Assembly (NCBI GenBank): GCA_034509735.1
Contig: JACGWO010000002.1
Location: forward strand, 49,659,115 to 49,723,114
DNA: 64,000 bases
Reading direction: 5' to 3'
From: Sesamum alatum
Taxonomy: Eukaryota; Streptophyta; Magnoliopsida; Lamiales; Pedaliaceae
Position numbers and translations under genes: made by a program. The notes under the pieces are model-generated. The model ran no database searches. It had not been told where the DNA came from and saw only the letters and a list, made by a program, of their open reading frames with translations. Shown here piece by piece: positions 48,705-58,630 of this stretch. The first letter of the stretch is position 1, and each line of letters begins with the position of its first letter.

Positions 48705-49386
48705 CACAGATGAGATCATCTACAACTTGAACATAACAATATCATGTCAAATGATTCAGGAACTCCTGATTGCTGGAACAGACTCAACCATCATAACAAT
48801 AGTATGGTTGATGGCAGAGCTGATCAAGAACCAAGAAATCTTCTGTAGACTCCGGGAAGAAATCACACAAGCCATTGAACCAGATTCAACAACATTGGAC
48901 GAGTCGATTCTGTCCAGATGCGAATATTTCCAGGCCTGTATTAAGGAAACACTAAGACTTCACATTCCGGGTCCGTTTTTGGTCCCCCATCAGGCCCTGG
49001 AAAACTGCAAGGTGAACAACTACCTAATCCCGAAAGACAGCATCGTCCTGGTAAACGCCTGGGCCATTCATCTGGATCCTAACACCTGGAAGAACGCCGC
49101 AAGCTTCAAACCTGACAGGTTCCTCGACTCGAAAATTGATTTTTTGGGAAGCCATTTTGAGTTCATACCTTTCAGCTCAGGACGAAGAATGTGCCCTGGA
49201 TTTCATATGGGTTTCAAAAATATTCTGCGCGTGGTGGGGTCTTTGGTGTACTATTTTGATTGGAGTCTTCCAGGGGGAGAAGACCCGAAAAATCTAGACA
49301 TGACGGATAAGTTCGTGACAACGTTGAAGAGGGAAAAACCTTTGTATTTGGTTCCTAAACTTAGAGAACAATTTCATGCTCTTTGA
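47361..49386 (+). CDS. Cytochrome P450, CYP80-like (copy A)
   Basis: ER-anchored heme monooxygenase of the plant A-type clan, nearest to the CYP80/N-methylcoclaurine hydroxylase-like group; substrate unknown. Exons 47361-48224 and 48760-49386 (phase 0, donor ATG|GTTTGA, acceptor ATTCAG|GAA) give 496 aa. Features: hydrophobic anchor at 3-18, PPGP at 32-35, C-helix WKFLR at 125-129, I-helix AGTDST at 293-298, ExxR as KETLRL (E351, R354), FKPDRF near 404-409, and the heme loop FSSGRRMCPG with Cys433. The frame is open upstream to 47292, but the Met at 47361 aligns with the TATA-supported start of copy B. The copy A position matching B's TATATAAAAG reads GAATTGAAAG, so expression is doubtful even though the reading frame is complete. 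Confidence 0.9.
48255..48529. mobile_element. Palindromic MITE in the intron of P450 copy A
   Basis: Left end GCAAAAATTATATTTTTTGT and the reverse complement of the right end GGTAAAATTATACTATTGAT pair. ACTTTTAGTCCTATAACTTA in the left arm matches GGCTCTATAACTTAC in the right. Confidence 0.6.
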
Positions 49387-50177
49387 TGATACCATTTGTT
49401 TCACAGACAATGGTTGTAGTTGTAATAAGGCTTCATTGTTTTCTGCTCAAATTAAAAGCTTATTTTCTCATCGTACATGAGTTAAATACAGTTATGTACG
49501 AGCCCCCGAACTTCTACTCTGACCAACATCATTCTCCCAGCAGCCACGCTCATGAATTTCTACAAGTAATTATTAGTTCTTTTCAGCTACCATCACATTA
49601 ATAATGAATTTTTCTCAGCTGATTGGCATTTTTCAAAGTTAATTTTATATATTTTCATACTTAATATATTTACAAAAACCCCAAAATATCCTCACCTCTC
49701 AACTAAGTGTTCTTTACCTTTAATTAGTTCAATTATATTATTTAGGGGCAATTAGTAAATTTTAACATAAGTGTATATTATACTCCAAACTTTTATTATT
49801 ATTTAACTTACAACTTTGTATAACAGAAATAAAAATGATTGCAAACACGCCCCTAAACAACTAGGAGCTACACTTTCAACCAGTTGTTTTCCTAACCAAA
49901 GGAGGGCACGTAGGACTTTACTCGATTCCTAGTCCTTGGCCTGTAAGCCCAAAAAGCATGAGGGGCGAGGACATTAGGTTATATTTATCCCTTTTAAGAG
50001 TATTAGTTGTTGGAAATTTTATTCAGTTTTGGTTTTGGTATCAACCCAACCCATACTAAATATGATTTAGTGTATGTGCGTTTGTTGTAAAATAGTTTTG
50101 GATCCCTGAAAAGGAGTCAAGCCTTGCATAGTGCTAGGTCCTACTTCAACCTTAACTTCTCGTGTTAAACTCATTAA

Positions 50178-50984
50178 AGGTTCATTTTGTTCAAGTGAGA
50201 GGAAAGAGAAAGTGAAAGGGAGAGGGAAAATGGAAGGCAAGAGGATGGAAAGAATTATAGTTTTTCTTTAAGTTGTTTGGTATGATTGAAAGGGGGGTAA
50301 ATCTCAAATACTTCCCTTTATTGATAGGGAAAAAATAGATTGAGAATAAAAACTAATTTTTATTATTTTACTAATTAACCTTTTATCTTCATTTTGTATT
50401 AAAAAATAAATTAATTAATATAATACTAAAATAATTTTAGTATATCAAAAATTAAAACCTTATTAATATAATTATTCATCAAACAATAACAAGAATATTT
50501 TTTATTAATAAAATATTAATCAAAATGAGTATTGTTCATTCATTCTAAATTATTCAGTTTAAATAAAATAAAAATTACTACCAATAAACATTAAAAAATG
50601 TTAGAAAAAAATGCAAAAGCAAAGCATATTTACCTGATTGCTGACTTTGATGTAGTAGTTTTTCCTATGATTTGGTTATCTTTTTTCAAAAATTATATAC
50701 CAGTATTATCAACAAGAAGAAAAAAAGAATTGGAGGGAAATTATATATAGATAATCAGGTAAATAAAAATAAAATATGTATTTTTTTTTATCTTTTTAGC
50801 TTTATACTTACATTTCTCCGCCCAATTTTGGATGGAAATAAAATTTGACTCCGGAGAGATTCCATATATATTCAACTTTACTTCTCTTCCGTTTGTTCTT
50901 TTTAACCAAACATCAAATTTTTTCGTATCTATTTTTTTTTTTACTTTCTTATACACTCACTTTTTACCCCAACCAAACAAATTC
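50178..50984. mobile_element. Tourist/PIF-Harbinger-type MITE, copy 2, with empty site
   Basis: 807 bp, similar throughout to 16265-17139. Right end read inward is GAATTTGTTTGGTTGG. TAA flanks both sides (50175-50177 and 50985-50987). The paralogous sequence near 22840 reads CTCATTAAATCTTGCAG without the element, giving an uninterrupted empty site with a single TAA. Confidence 0.85.
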
Positions 50985-51087
50985 TAAATTAACTTGGAGA
51001 GAGAGAGAGAGAGATCTTTTATTGTGTCAAAGGTCGATGTCTATCTTGTACAAGATGGAGATAAGAATCAAGGTTGGAAGGATTTGC

Positions 51088-51296
51088 ACTTTTTTTTTTT
51101 TCTTTTTTTAATAAATAACATCCATTACTACATCATTTAATACACTCAAATTTAAGACATCAATTAAAAATCAAACATATTCAAAATAAACAAAACAAAA
51201 CACTCTTGTTAAAAATAAACAATACACTTATATTTTAAAAACAAAACCTCGTAGTCATAAGACCTCGGCTCACCACACAAGCAAAGCTTCATTGGC
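51088..51296 (-). mobile_element. 209-bp non-LTR retroposon (SINE-like), poly(A) at the left
   Basis: On the plus strand the insertion opens with a run of about two dozen bases that are nearly all T, i.e. a poly(A) tail on the minus strand. It is bracketed by GGAAGGATTTGC (51076-51087) and GGAAGATTTGC (51297-51307), a near-perfect direct repeat. The matching region at about 22760 has a single GGAAGATTTGCC. Poly(A) plus a target duplication of this length indicates reverse-transcribed insertion. No tRNA-like A and B boxes were clear at its 5' end, so the class is uncertain. Confidence 0.65.
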
Positions 51297-51734
51297 GGAA
51301 GATTTGCCTTTTCCACTAGTTAGTGTGGGGATTTGGAACTTGTAAGTAACTTTGCATCTAAGTTTTCTACGGTGGTTAAATGCCTCATGAGTATGGGTTA
51401 ATTTATGTTGTATACGGTGCTTTGTAGATATTGATACGCATTTATTTTTTTAAAAAAGAAAAAAAAAATTGATATGTGTCACTTTCTGTAAAATTGACCT
51501 TAACGTCTAAAATTGTATTTTTTTATGCCAAATAATAACCTATTGAAGCATGGCAGGACTTCTTGAAATCTATTTTATTTTATTATTAAATGGAGAACTC
51601 TTTCGATGTTTCATCTTTTTGTGATCTGTCAAATATTGTTAATTTACTTTGGCTTTTTTAATTTATCCAATTCATATATATATATATATATTAACAATAA
51701 TTAGTTTTTTAAATTTAAAATTAGTTGTGAGTGT

Positions 51735-52740
51735 GCCTCTTCAGGCCTATTTGTTTGTGTTTTATTTTTAATTTTCAATTTTTAAAATAGTAATTAAAGT
51801 GAAAATATGTTGATTTACACATATTCTCATTGGAAATATAGATATATACCACAATTCAATGTAAAACACAATTTCATTAACAAATTCAAATATATTCTCA
51901 TTTTACTTGAAAACTTATACAAAATTAAAATATATATTTTCTACTTAAACTGAAAATAAAAACACAAACAAAAAGGGTAGGTAGATGTTTATGACTATCA
52001 TTAAATACTTGAACTAAAAGTTTTTTTTTTCTTTTTCTCTTTTAACAGTACACTCATTATCAAGTTTGGTGCTGATTAATTTATTGTTGACTTTGTTTGG
52101 AAAGTTGAGCAATTGTACGTACTTCCTTTATGCAAATTTAGCACAATATCCCACTTTATAGGTTTTGTCAATTCCCTTAAAAAGAAAAAAAAGAAAGGTT
52201 TTTTGTCAATTATTTCATTCTACTATTATCAATTTATTATTGAATAAAAACCAATATAGTGTTATAGCGTTTCATGATTTGTTTATATACTAGGTGTTTG
52301 CAATTATTAAAAATAAATTATTTTTATCAACTTATCATTACAAAGAATATGAAAAGAGTGTTTTGATTTGCAGTTACTTTTCAATTATTTAAATAAAGTT
52401 GATTTAAATCAAAGTTATAGACAATTTCTTATCAATGTGTGCAACTTATAGTAAAACTGTAAATATTAAGTTGATTAAACTCAAACATCAATAATATAGA
52501 GGAACATGCATTTTTCAGCATGTAATTGTGGTGGACCTTTAACTATAAAATAATTTTACTTAATCATAAAATTTTCTAAACTTTTTTGTGGACTAGAAGG
52601 GCAAGACGGAAATTTCACCTCATTAATATCTTTTACAATTTTTCAATTTAAAAAAAAAAAACAGCAAGAGCAAAGTAGACATTTTCAGGCCCCTGTTCAA
52701 GAATTACATAATTTCATCAAATAACGAATGGTATTTGTAA
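51735..52740. repeat. Upstream copy of a tandemly duplicated ~1-kb promoter block
   Basis: Aligns along its length with 53032-54245. Shared landmarks include TTCAGGCCTATTTGTTTGTG against TTCAGCCCTGTTTGTG, AAGTGAAAATATGTTGATTT, GGTGCTGATTAATTTATTGT, GTTATAGCGTTTCATGATTT and CAAGAATTACATAATTTCAT. No P450 coding sequence follows this copy. Confidence 0.85.
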
Positions 52741-53031
52741 GGAAAAATTATTTTTTAGTCTGCCCAATATCAATTTTAGTCCAATAACTATGCTCATTTT
52801 TTTTTTTTTTTTCAAAGTTCAGTAACTTGCAAAATTGATGAGATTTAGTCCTCCGGTGGTCCATTTTTGCTTTCTTGGCCGGAAATATTACACGGCATGC
52901 CAACTGGACATATTTTAAGGCCTATGAGGCAATTGAAATGAGGCGGATTTTAACTTGAATTATTATTATATATATACACTTATAATTTACAAAAATAAAA
53001 TTATTATTTTGAAAAAATATTTAACCCCCCT

Positions 53032-54245
53032 GTCTGCCTCTTCAGCCCTGTTTGTGTTTTATTTTCAATTTCAATTTTTGAAACAATAATTAAAGTGAAA
53101 ACATGTTGATTTACACATATTTTTATTGAAAATATAGATATATACCACAATATATAAAATACAATTTCATCAACAAATTGAAATATATTCTTATTGTACT
53201 TGAAAACTTATACAAAATTAAAATACATATTTTTTACTTAAAGTGAAAATAGAAACACAAACAAATAGGGTAGCTAGGTAGATGTTTATGACTATTATAA
53301 ATACTTGAACTAAAACCTTTTTTTTCTTTTTCTACAGTACACTCAATTGTCAAATTTGGTGCTGATTAATTTATTGTTGACTTTGTTTGGAAAATTGAGC
53401 ACTTGTACGTACTTTCCTTTATGCACATTTTGCACAATATCCTACTTTAGGTTTTGTCAATTCCCTTAAAAGAAAAAAACAAAGAAAGGTTTTTCTTTTT
53501 GTCAATTATTTCACTCTACTATTATCAAAATTTTAATTGAATAAAAACCAATATAGTGTGTTATAGCGTTTCATGATTTGTTTATATACAGGGTGTTTGC
53601 AATTATTAAAAATAAATTAATTCTACCAACTTATCATTAGAAAGAATATTAAAAGAGTGGTTTTTTATTTGCAGTTATTTAAATTAAGTTGATTTAAAAA
53701 AAAAGAAAAAATTATAGACAATTCCCTACCAACGTGTGCAACTTATAGCAAAACTGTAAATATTAAGTTGATTAAACTCAAAGATCAATAATGGCTTCTT
53801 TGATAGAAATATCTCTTTATATTTTAAAGTTGCAAAATAATTTTTGAAGATATATTCTGGAAATATGTAAATGCTTTCAACAGTTATAGAAAACATATGT
53901 CAAATATATCAATTAAACCTATTATTCATTTTCCTCCTACCTTTTGCAATTTAACTCAAATTACTTGATTGTGTTTCTTCATTTAATATAGAGGAACATG
54001 CATTTTTCGTCGTGTAATTGTGGTGGACCTTTAACTATAAAATAATTTTACTTAATTTTAAATTTTTTTAATTTTTTTTTGTGGACTAGAAGGGTAAGAT
54101 GGAAATTTCACCTCGTCAATATTTTTTACAATTTTTCAATTTATTTTTCTAAAAAAGAAACAGCAAGAGCAAAGTAGACATTTTCATATTCCTGTTCAAG
54201 AATTACATAATTTCATCAAACAACGAATAATATTTGTAATTAGAC
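53032..54245. repeat. Downstream copy of the duplicated block, upstream of P450 copy B
   Basis: Direct repeat of 51735-52740 ending just before the P450 B core promoter. It differs by about 200 extra bases at 53790-53985, between AATAAT and ATATAGAGGAACATGC; the first copy reads straight through there. Confidence 0.85.
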
Positions 54246-54275
54246 CAAAAATTCGGGTATTCAACACCAAATGTG

Positions 54276-54283
54276 TATATAAA
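54276..54283 (+). promoter_or_regulatory. TATA box of P450 copy B
   Basis: TATATAAA, 75 bases before the ATG at 54358. An upstream in-frame ATG at 54289 lies only a few bases after this box, too close to be transcribed, which supports 54358 as the start. Confidence 0.75.
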
Positions 54284-54357
54284 AGCATATGCATGAACAC
54301 AAAGTTTCCATACTCTTTTTCATTGCGTTCTTGTTTTCAAAAAAATCAACAGCAAAG

Positions 54358-56558
54358 ATGACAGTAGCGCTTCTTGCAATTCTCCTTCCTCTTCTCTTTC
54401 TTGTCCTAATTAAGCATTTCAAACTTGGAGTAGTGTCATCATCAAAGCTTCCACCAGGTCCTAATCTATGGCAACTTCTATGGACAATTTCCCAATCCAG
54501 AAACAAACCCCATGTTGCTTTCCAAACCCTAGCTAGAACCCATGGCCCTCTTTTCTCTCTAAGACTTGGATCCCAACTCATAGTTGTGGGATCATCACCC
54601 GCCGTTGCCATGGAAATTCTCAAAACTCATGACAAGATTTTCTCCGGGAGGTATTTACTATATCGGTCTCATGAAACGATTGGGACGTCAGGCTCGTCTC
54701 TAACGATGTCCAAAGAATGCGACGACATGTGGAAGTTTCTACGTGGTATTGGTCATAACTTCGTGTTTTCCTCCCGCGCTGTGGGGGCAAGAGAGGAACT
54801 AAGGAAAGAGAAGGTGGTCGAAATGATGGAGTTTCTGGTCGAGAACCAAGGTGGGGTAGTGAAGCTTGATGATGTAGTAAACGTCACGCTTTCCAATATT
54901 GTTGTTAGTGTTCTAGCTTCGAGAAACTTGTTTGACCTAAGAGGAGAGGATGAACATGAAGAAAAAATGAAGGTTTTAGTGAAGGAAATTGTGGAGTTGG
55001 CTATTAATCCTGGCTTGGCCGATCTGTTTCCAACGTTGAGAATGGTGGATTTTTGGAGTAGAAGAAATGGTAAGAGTATACGAGGAAAAATTATGTGTGT
55101 GTGGGCACATATCGTCGAGGAAAGAAGGAAACATGGAGCTAAGGATGTTTCAAGTCGAGATTTCTTGGACGTTCTAGTCCAAAATGGCTTTCTTGATGAT
55201 CAAATCAGCACCATATTAATGGTTTGAACTTCTTTCTCAAATCAACACTTTTTGTTCATTTCACCTTTTCATTAGATATTTAACGAAAAAAAATTACACG
55301 ACCATTGAGTGCACGAGACTAAAAGTGCTACTTTTTGAAAGTTATGGAACCAAAAGTGATAATTTTGTAACCTATTCGACTAAAAGTTAAAGGCTCTAAC
55401 GACCACATGCTAAGCACATGGCATTTTCTGTTAGAGTATCTAACGAAAAGGTATCATAGGACCAAAAGTACTACTTTTAAAAATTACGAGACTAAAAGTG
55501 ATAACCACATAACCAATGAGACCAAAAGTATAAAGACACTAAATTACGAAACGAAAAGTATAATTTTACCATTTTCAGTATATTATGATGTTTTTTTTTT
55601 TTTTATGGGAATAAGTGTGCGTCAAAACCATTGGCGTACTTAATACCATCACCTAGAACTGATGCCTAGTGCTTCTTTACTAGCTGTAATGGTACCTTTT
55701 TAACCTGAATTGGATTTGGCGGCATTGAACAAATTAATTAGGTGATAAGTGAAAATTTCACTTGCCATGTTATTAAACAAACTTAATAAATCGTACATCA
55801 ATCACATATTAAATACAATATGTTCATTATTCATGTAATTTGAGTCCAGCTGAACTCAATCCAGACTATCAAATATATCACAAACAAAATGAACAACAAT
55901 GTCGTGATTATTTCATTTTTGCTACATCTAGGAACTCCTGGTTGCTGGGACAGACTCAACCACCTTAGTTATCATATGGTTGATGTCAGAGCTGATCAAG
56001 AACCAAGAAATCTTCCATAGAATCCGGGAAGAAATAACAAAAGCCATCAAACCAAATTCGACAACATTAGACGAGTCAGTTCTGTCCAAATGTGAATATT
56101 TCCAAGCATGTATCAAGGAAGCACTCAGACTCCACATTCCAGGCCCGTTTCTAGTCCCCCATCGAGCCCTGGAAAAATGCCAGGTGAACAACTACGAAAT
56201 CCCAAAAGACAGCATAATCCTGATTAACGCCTGGGCCATTCATCTGGATTCTAACAATTGGAAAGATGCTGCAAGATTCAAGCCCGACAGGTTTCTCGAC
56301 TCGAAAATCGACTTTCTGGGAAGCCACTTCGAGTTCATACCTTTCAGTTCAGGACGAAGAATGTGCCCTGGATTTCATATGGCTTTCAGAAATATTCAGG
56401 TGGTGGTGGCGTCTTTGGTTTATTATTTTGATTGGAATCTTCCAGGAGGAGAAGACCCTGCCAATCTGAACATGACGATTAAGTCCGGTACAACGTTCGA
56501 CAGGGAAAAACCTTTGTATTTGGTTCCTACACTTAGGGAACCATTTCATGTTGTTTGA
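54358..56558 (+). CDS. Cytochrome P450, CYP80-like (copy B)
   Basis: Paralog of copy A with identical exon lengths: 54358-55221 and 55932-56558 (donor ATG|GTTTGA, acceptor TCTAG|GAA), 496 aa. The anchor, PPGP (32-35), WKFLR (125-129), AGTDST (293-298), KEALRL (ExxR), FKPDRF and FSSGRRMCPG with Cys433 are all intact. Most of the N-terminal half differs from copy A by scattered substitutions only, so the pair is a fairly recent duplication. It has a good TATA box and a duplicated upstream block, which makes it the better candidate for the expressed gene. Substrate unknown; CYP80-type enzymes in other plants act in alkaloid pathways, but the family is broad and I do not extend that here. Confidence 0.92.
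55245..55577. mobile_element. MITE in the intron of P450 copy B
   Basis: Repeated ACTAAAAGTG/ACCAAAAGTA units and the core GCACATGGCATTTTCTGTTA align with the reverse complement of the element at 46712-47134. The left arm is shortened. The element is at a different place and of different sequence from the one in the copy A intron, so the two introns were invaded independently. Confidence 0.55.
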
Positions 56559-57137
56559 TGGTTATAGTTTTAATGTGGATTTCACTGTGTGTTTTTCCTC
56601 TTTGATACATCGGTTGAATTTTCTATTGTAATTCCGTATTTTATGTGTTTCGCATGAAATTTACCATCTTGATTTTTCTATTATAAATTGATGACGTATT
56701 TTGTATTATACTTCAAATATATATATTATGTGTATAAAAATTTATGGTGTGTATACATGTATATAAAAATATTTAATAAATGTGATGTACAAATTTAAAA
56801 TACGATATAAAATATAATATGAATTTGTTAAAAAAATGGAAACGCAAATGTATGAAATATTAATTCTTGAAATATACATTGGCATGTCATCATACGCGCG
56901 CTCTCGGATGAAATGAGGTAGAAACTAAAATATAAAAAATTGTCCGAAATCTCCAAAATATTTAATATAGTAGCATAGAAGTTTAAATAAATTTGAAAGG
57001 ATAAATCAATATTTCCAGTGAATTATTTTTGTATGTGAAAGCTCAATTAAGATGAGTATAATGATCACTAATTAATTCTTTTAACACAAAGAATAATAAA
57101 AAAATTTCCAAGTCCTTTGGGTATGGATCAGTTCTCA
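56559..57137. other. Intergenic
   Basis: 3' flank of P450 B. ATGGTTATAGTTTTAATGTG after the stop matches ATGGTTGTAGTTGTAATAAG after copy A, so the 3' UTR was duplicated too. The rest is AT-rich. Confidence 0.5.
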
Positions 57138-57240
57138 GGCCCATTTAACAGCCCATTTTTAATGGGCTACAATCCGACCCGGCCCATTAGAAACCCCTAC
57201 AAGTTTGAGCATTCCTTCGCGCAGAGGAGAGAGCCCTAAA
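57138..57240 (+). promoter_or_regulatory. RPB6 promoter: Site II and telo-box-like motifs
   Basis: GGCCCA at 57138 and 57181, GCCCA at 57151 and TGGGCT at 57163 are Site II elements. AAACCCCTA (57190) and CCCTAAA (57234) resemble telo boxes. This combination is typical of proliferation-linked and housekeeping plant genes and sits 30-135 bases before the ATG. Confidence 0.65.
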
Positions 57241-57272
57241 CGACAACGAAGCACTGAAAAAAGTTTGCAGCC

Positions 57273-58630
57273 ATGGCCGACGAGGACTATGATATGGACG
57301 GAGCGTACGTTGATTCGTCGATTTTCAGTTTTCTTTTTGGTTTATTGTCCTTTTCTGGGGTTTCTGTCAAGAAATTGAATTGGTTTGGGACTAGGGTTTA
57401 GTTGGGGTTTATCCTTTTTTGACAAAAATCGTCATTGTTGTAGGTATGAAGATGAGCCAATGGAGCCTGAGCCTTATGTGAGAATATTATCTTCTTTAAT
57501 TTTTCTTGTAATTCAACGTATTTTCTTGGGGCAATTTTTCGCTTTTTTTCTCCTGATTTTTTGTTATGGGAGTTGATAGGAAGGTGCAGACGTCGAAGAA
57601 GATAACAATGAGAATGAGGATGCGGCGGATCCTATTGAGGGAGACGGCGATGACAAACAGGAGCAGGAACCGGTTGAACGACCTCGGAAAACATCTAAGT
57701 ACATGACGAAGTACGAGCGTGCGAGGATTTTGGGCACGCGAGCTCTGCAGATAAGGTTTTGCATGCGATTTCTAGGTTTTCCGCATTGGGAAGTTTGCTT
57801 ATTTTAGATTGATTGGGTTTTTTTTTTGGTTATGCAGCATGAATGCACCAGTAATGGTTGAGTTGGAGGGTGAAACTGACCCGCTTGAGGTAGACTCTTG
57901 GGTTATTCTATTCTTTGTTTTCATTAGTGCTAGTTATGTGTTTGTGGAATAATTACAAAGAAATGGTAGTTTCCATGTGATTGATAATTTTTTCCATAAA
58001 CTGTGTCATATCCATGTGTGCACTGAGTTGGCTATGCATGATTTCATTTTATTGCTGTTGTGTGAATTTTTACTGCAAGTAATGCCAATGTTGCTGCTTG
58101 GCTCCTGATAAATGGAATCTCTGAGTCACCCTTTCAAACAATTAACTTTAAGACACTATTTGATGATTCACATCTAAGTAACCCAACATTGCTTCTGTAT
58201 TCTGTTCTTTTAAATCACATGAGGTTGTTGTGTTAATTGGTTTACGTGTGGCACTGCATGTATGTTCTCATGCAACTACGGCTAGTTCTCTGTTGAACCT
58301 TGGATAGTGATGGAGAGCGTTCCATCTGCGTATTTCTCTTTCTTAAAGCCATAAACATTGATTTGGTTTCTTTTTCCACTTCTTTTTATCTGTTTTATTA
58401 TTTTTAGATTGCAATGAAGGAGCTGAGAGAGCGAAAAATACCCTTCACTATTCGTCGTTACCTCCCTGATGGAAGGTAAGAGTCTTTGTGATTGCTGGAA
58501 AATGCCACAACATCTATCTCTTAGTTATTGACGGAATATTCTTACTGGTATAATCTACAGCTACGAAGATTGGGGAGTGGACGAATTGATTGTGGAGGAC
58601 TCCTGGAAAAGACAAGTTGGAGGTGACTAA
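57273..58630 (+). CDS. NRPB6: DNA-directed RNA polymerase subunit 6 (RPB6/NRPB6-like)
   Basis: Shared small subunit of nuclear RNA polymerases, stabilising the clamp and largest subunit. Six exons (57273-57304, 57444-57477, 57580-57755, 57838-57889, 58408-58475, 58561-58630) with matching phases give 143 aa, the normal family length. The N-terminal half is acidic ([31 protein letters not shown]). The conserved C-terminal core follows: [60 protein letters not shown] and [19 protein letters not shown]. The arrangement with an 11-codon first exon is unusual but every junction is a clean GT-AG. Confidence 0.97.

Larger units (their letters stand above)
49494..51443 (+). repeat. Degraded second copy of the FRS gene 3' part and its downstream flank
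   Basis: 49494-49598 matches the minus strand of 24540-24449: ATGTACGAGCC, then a frame encoding MYEPPNFYSDQHHSP and FLQ, a modified donor, and CAGCTACCATCACA in the intron. 50050-51443 matches 22962-22545 in the same relative order, with GTTAAACTCATTAA, CTTGTACAAGATGGAGATAA and TTAAATGCCTC among shared blocks. About 1 kb present in the source is missing between the two blocks. The copy is interrupted by the MITE at 50178-50984 and the retroposon at 51088-51296. It starts about 110 bases after the P450 A stop codon. The exon fragment is not translatable as a gene; its HHSP-SSHAHE reading differs from the FRS gene here, so the donor may have been a paralog. Confidence 0.8.

Noticed and set aside
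57385..57576. 63-codon plus-strand frame between RPB6 exons
   Set aside because: Reads through RPB6 introns; the spliced RPB6 model explains the region fully.
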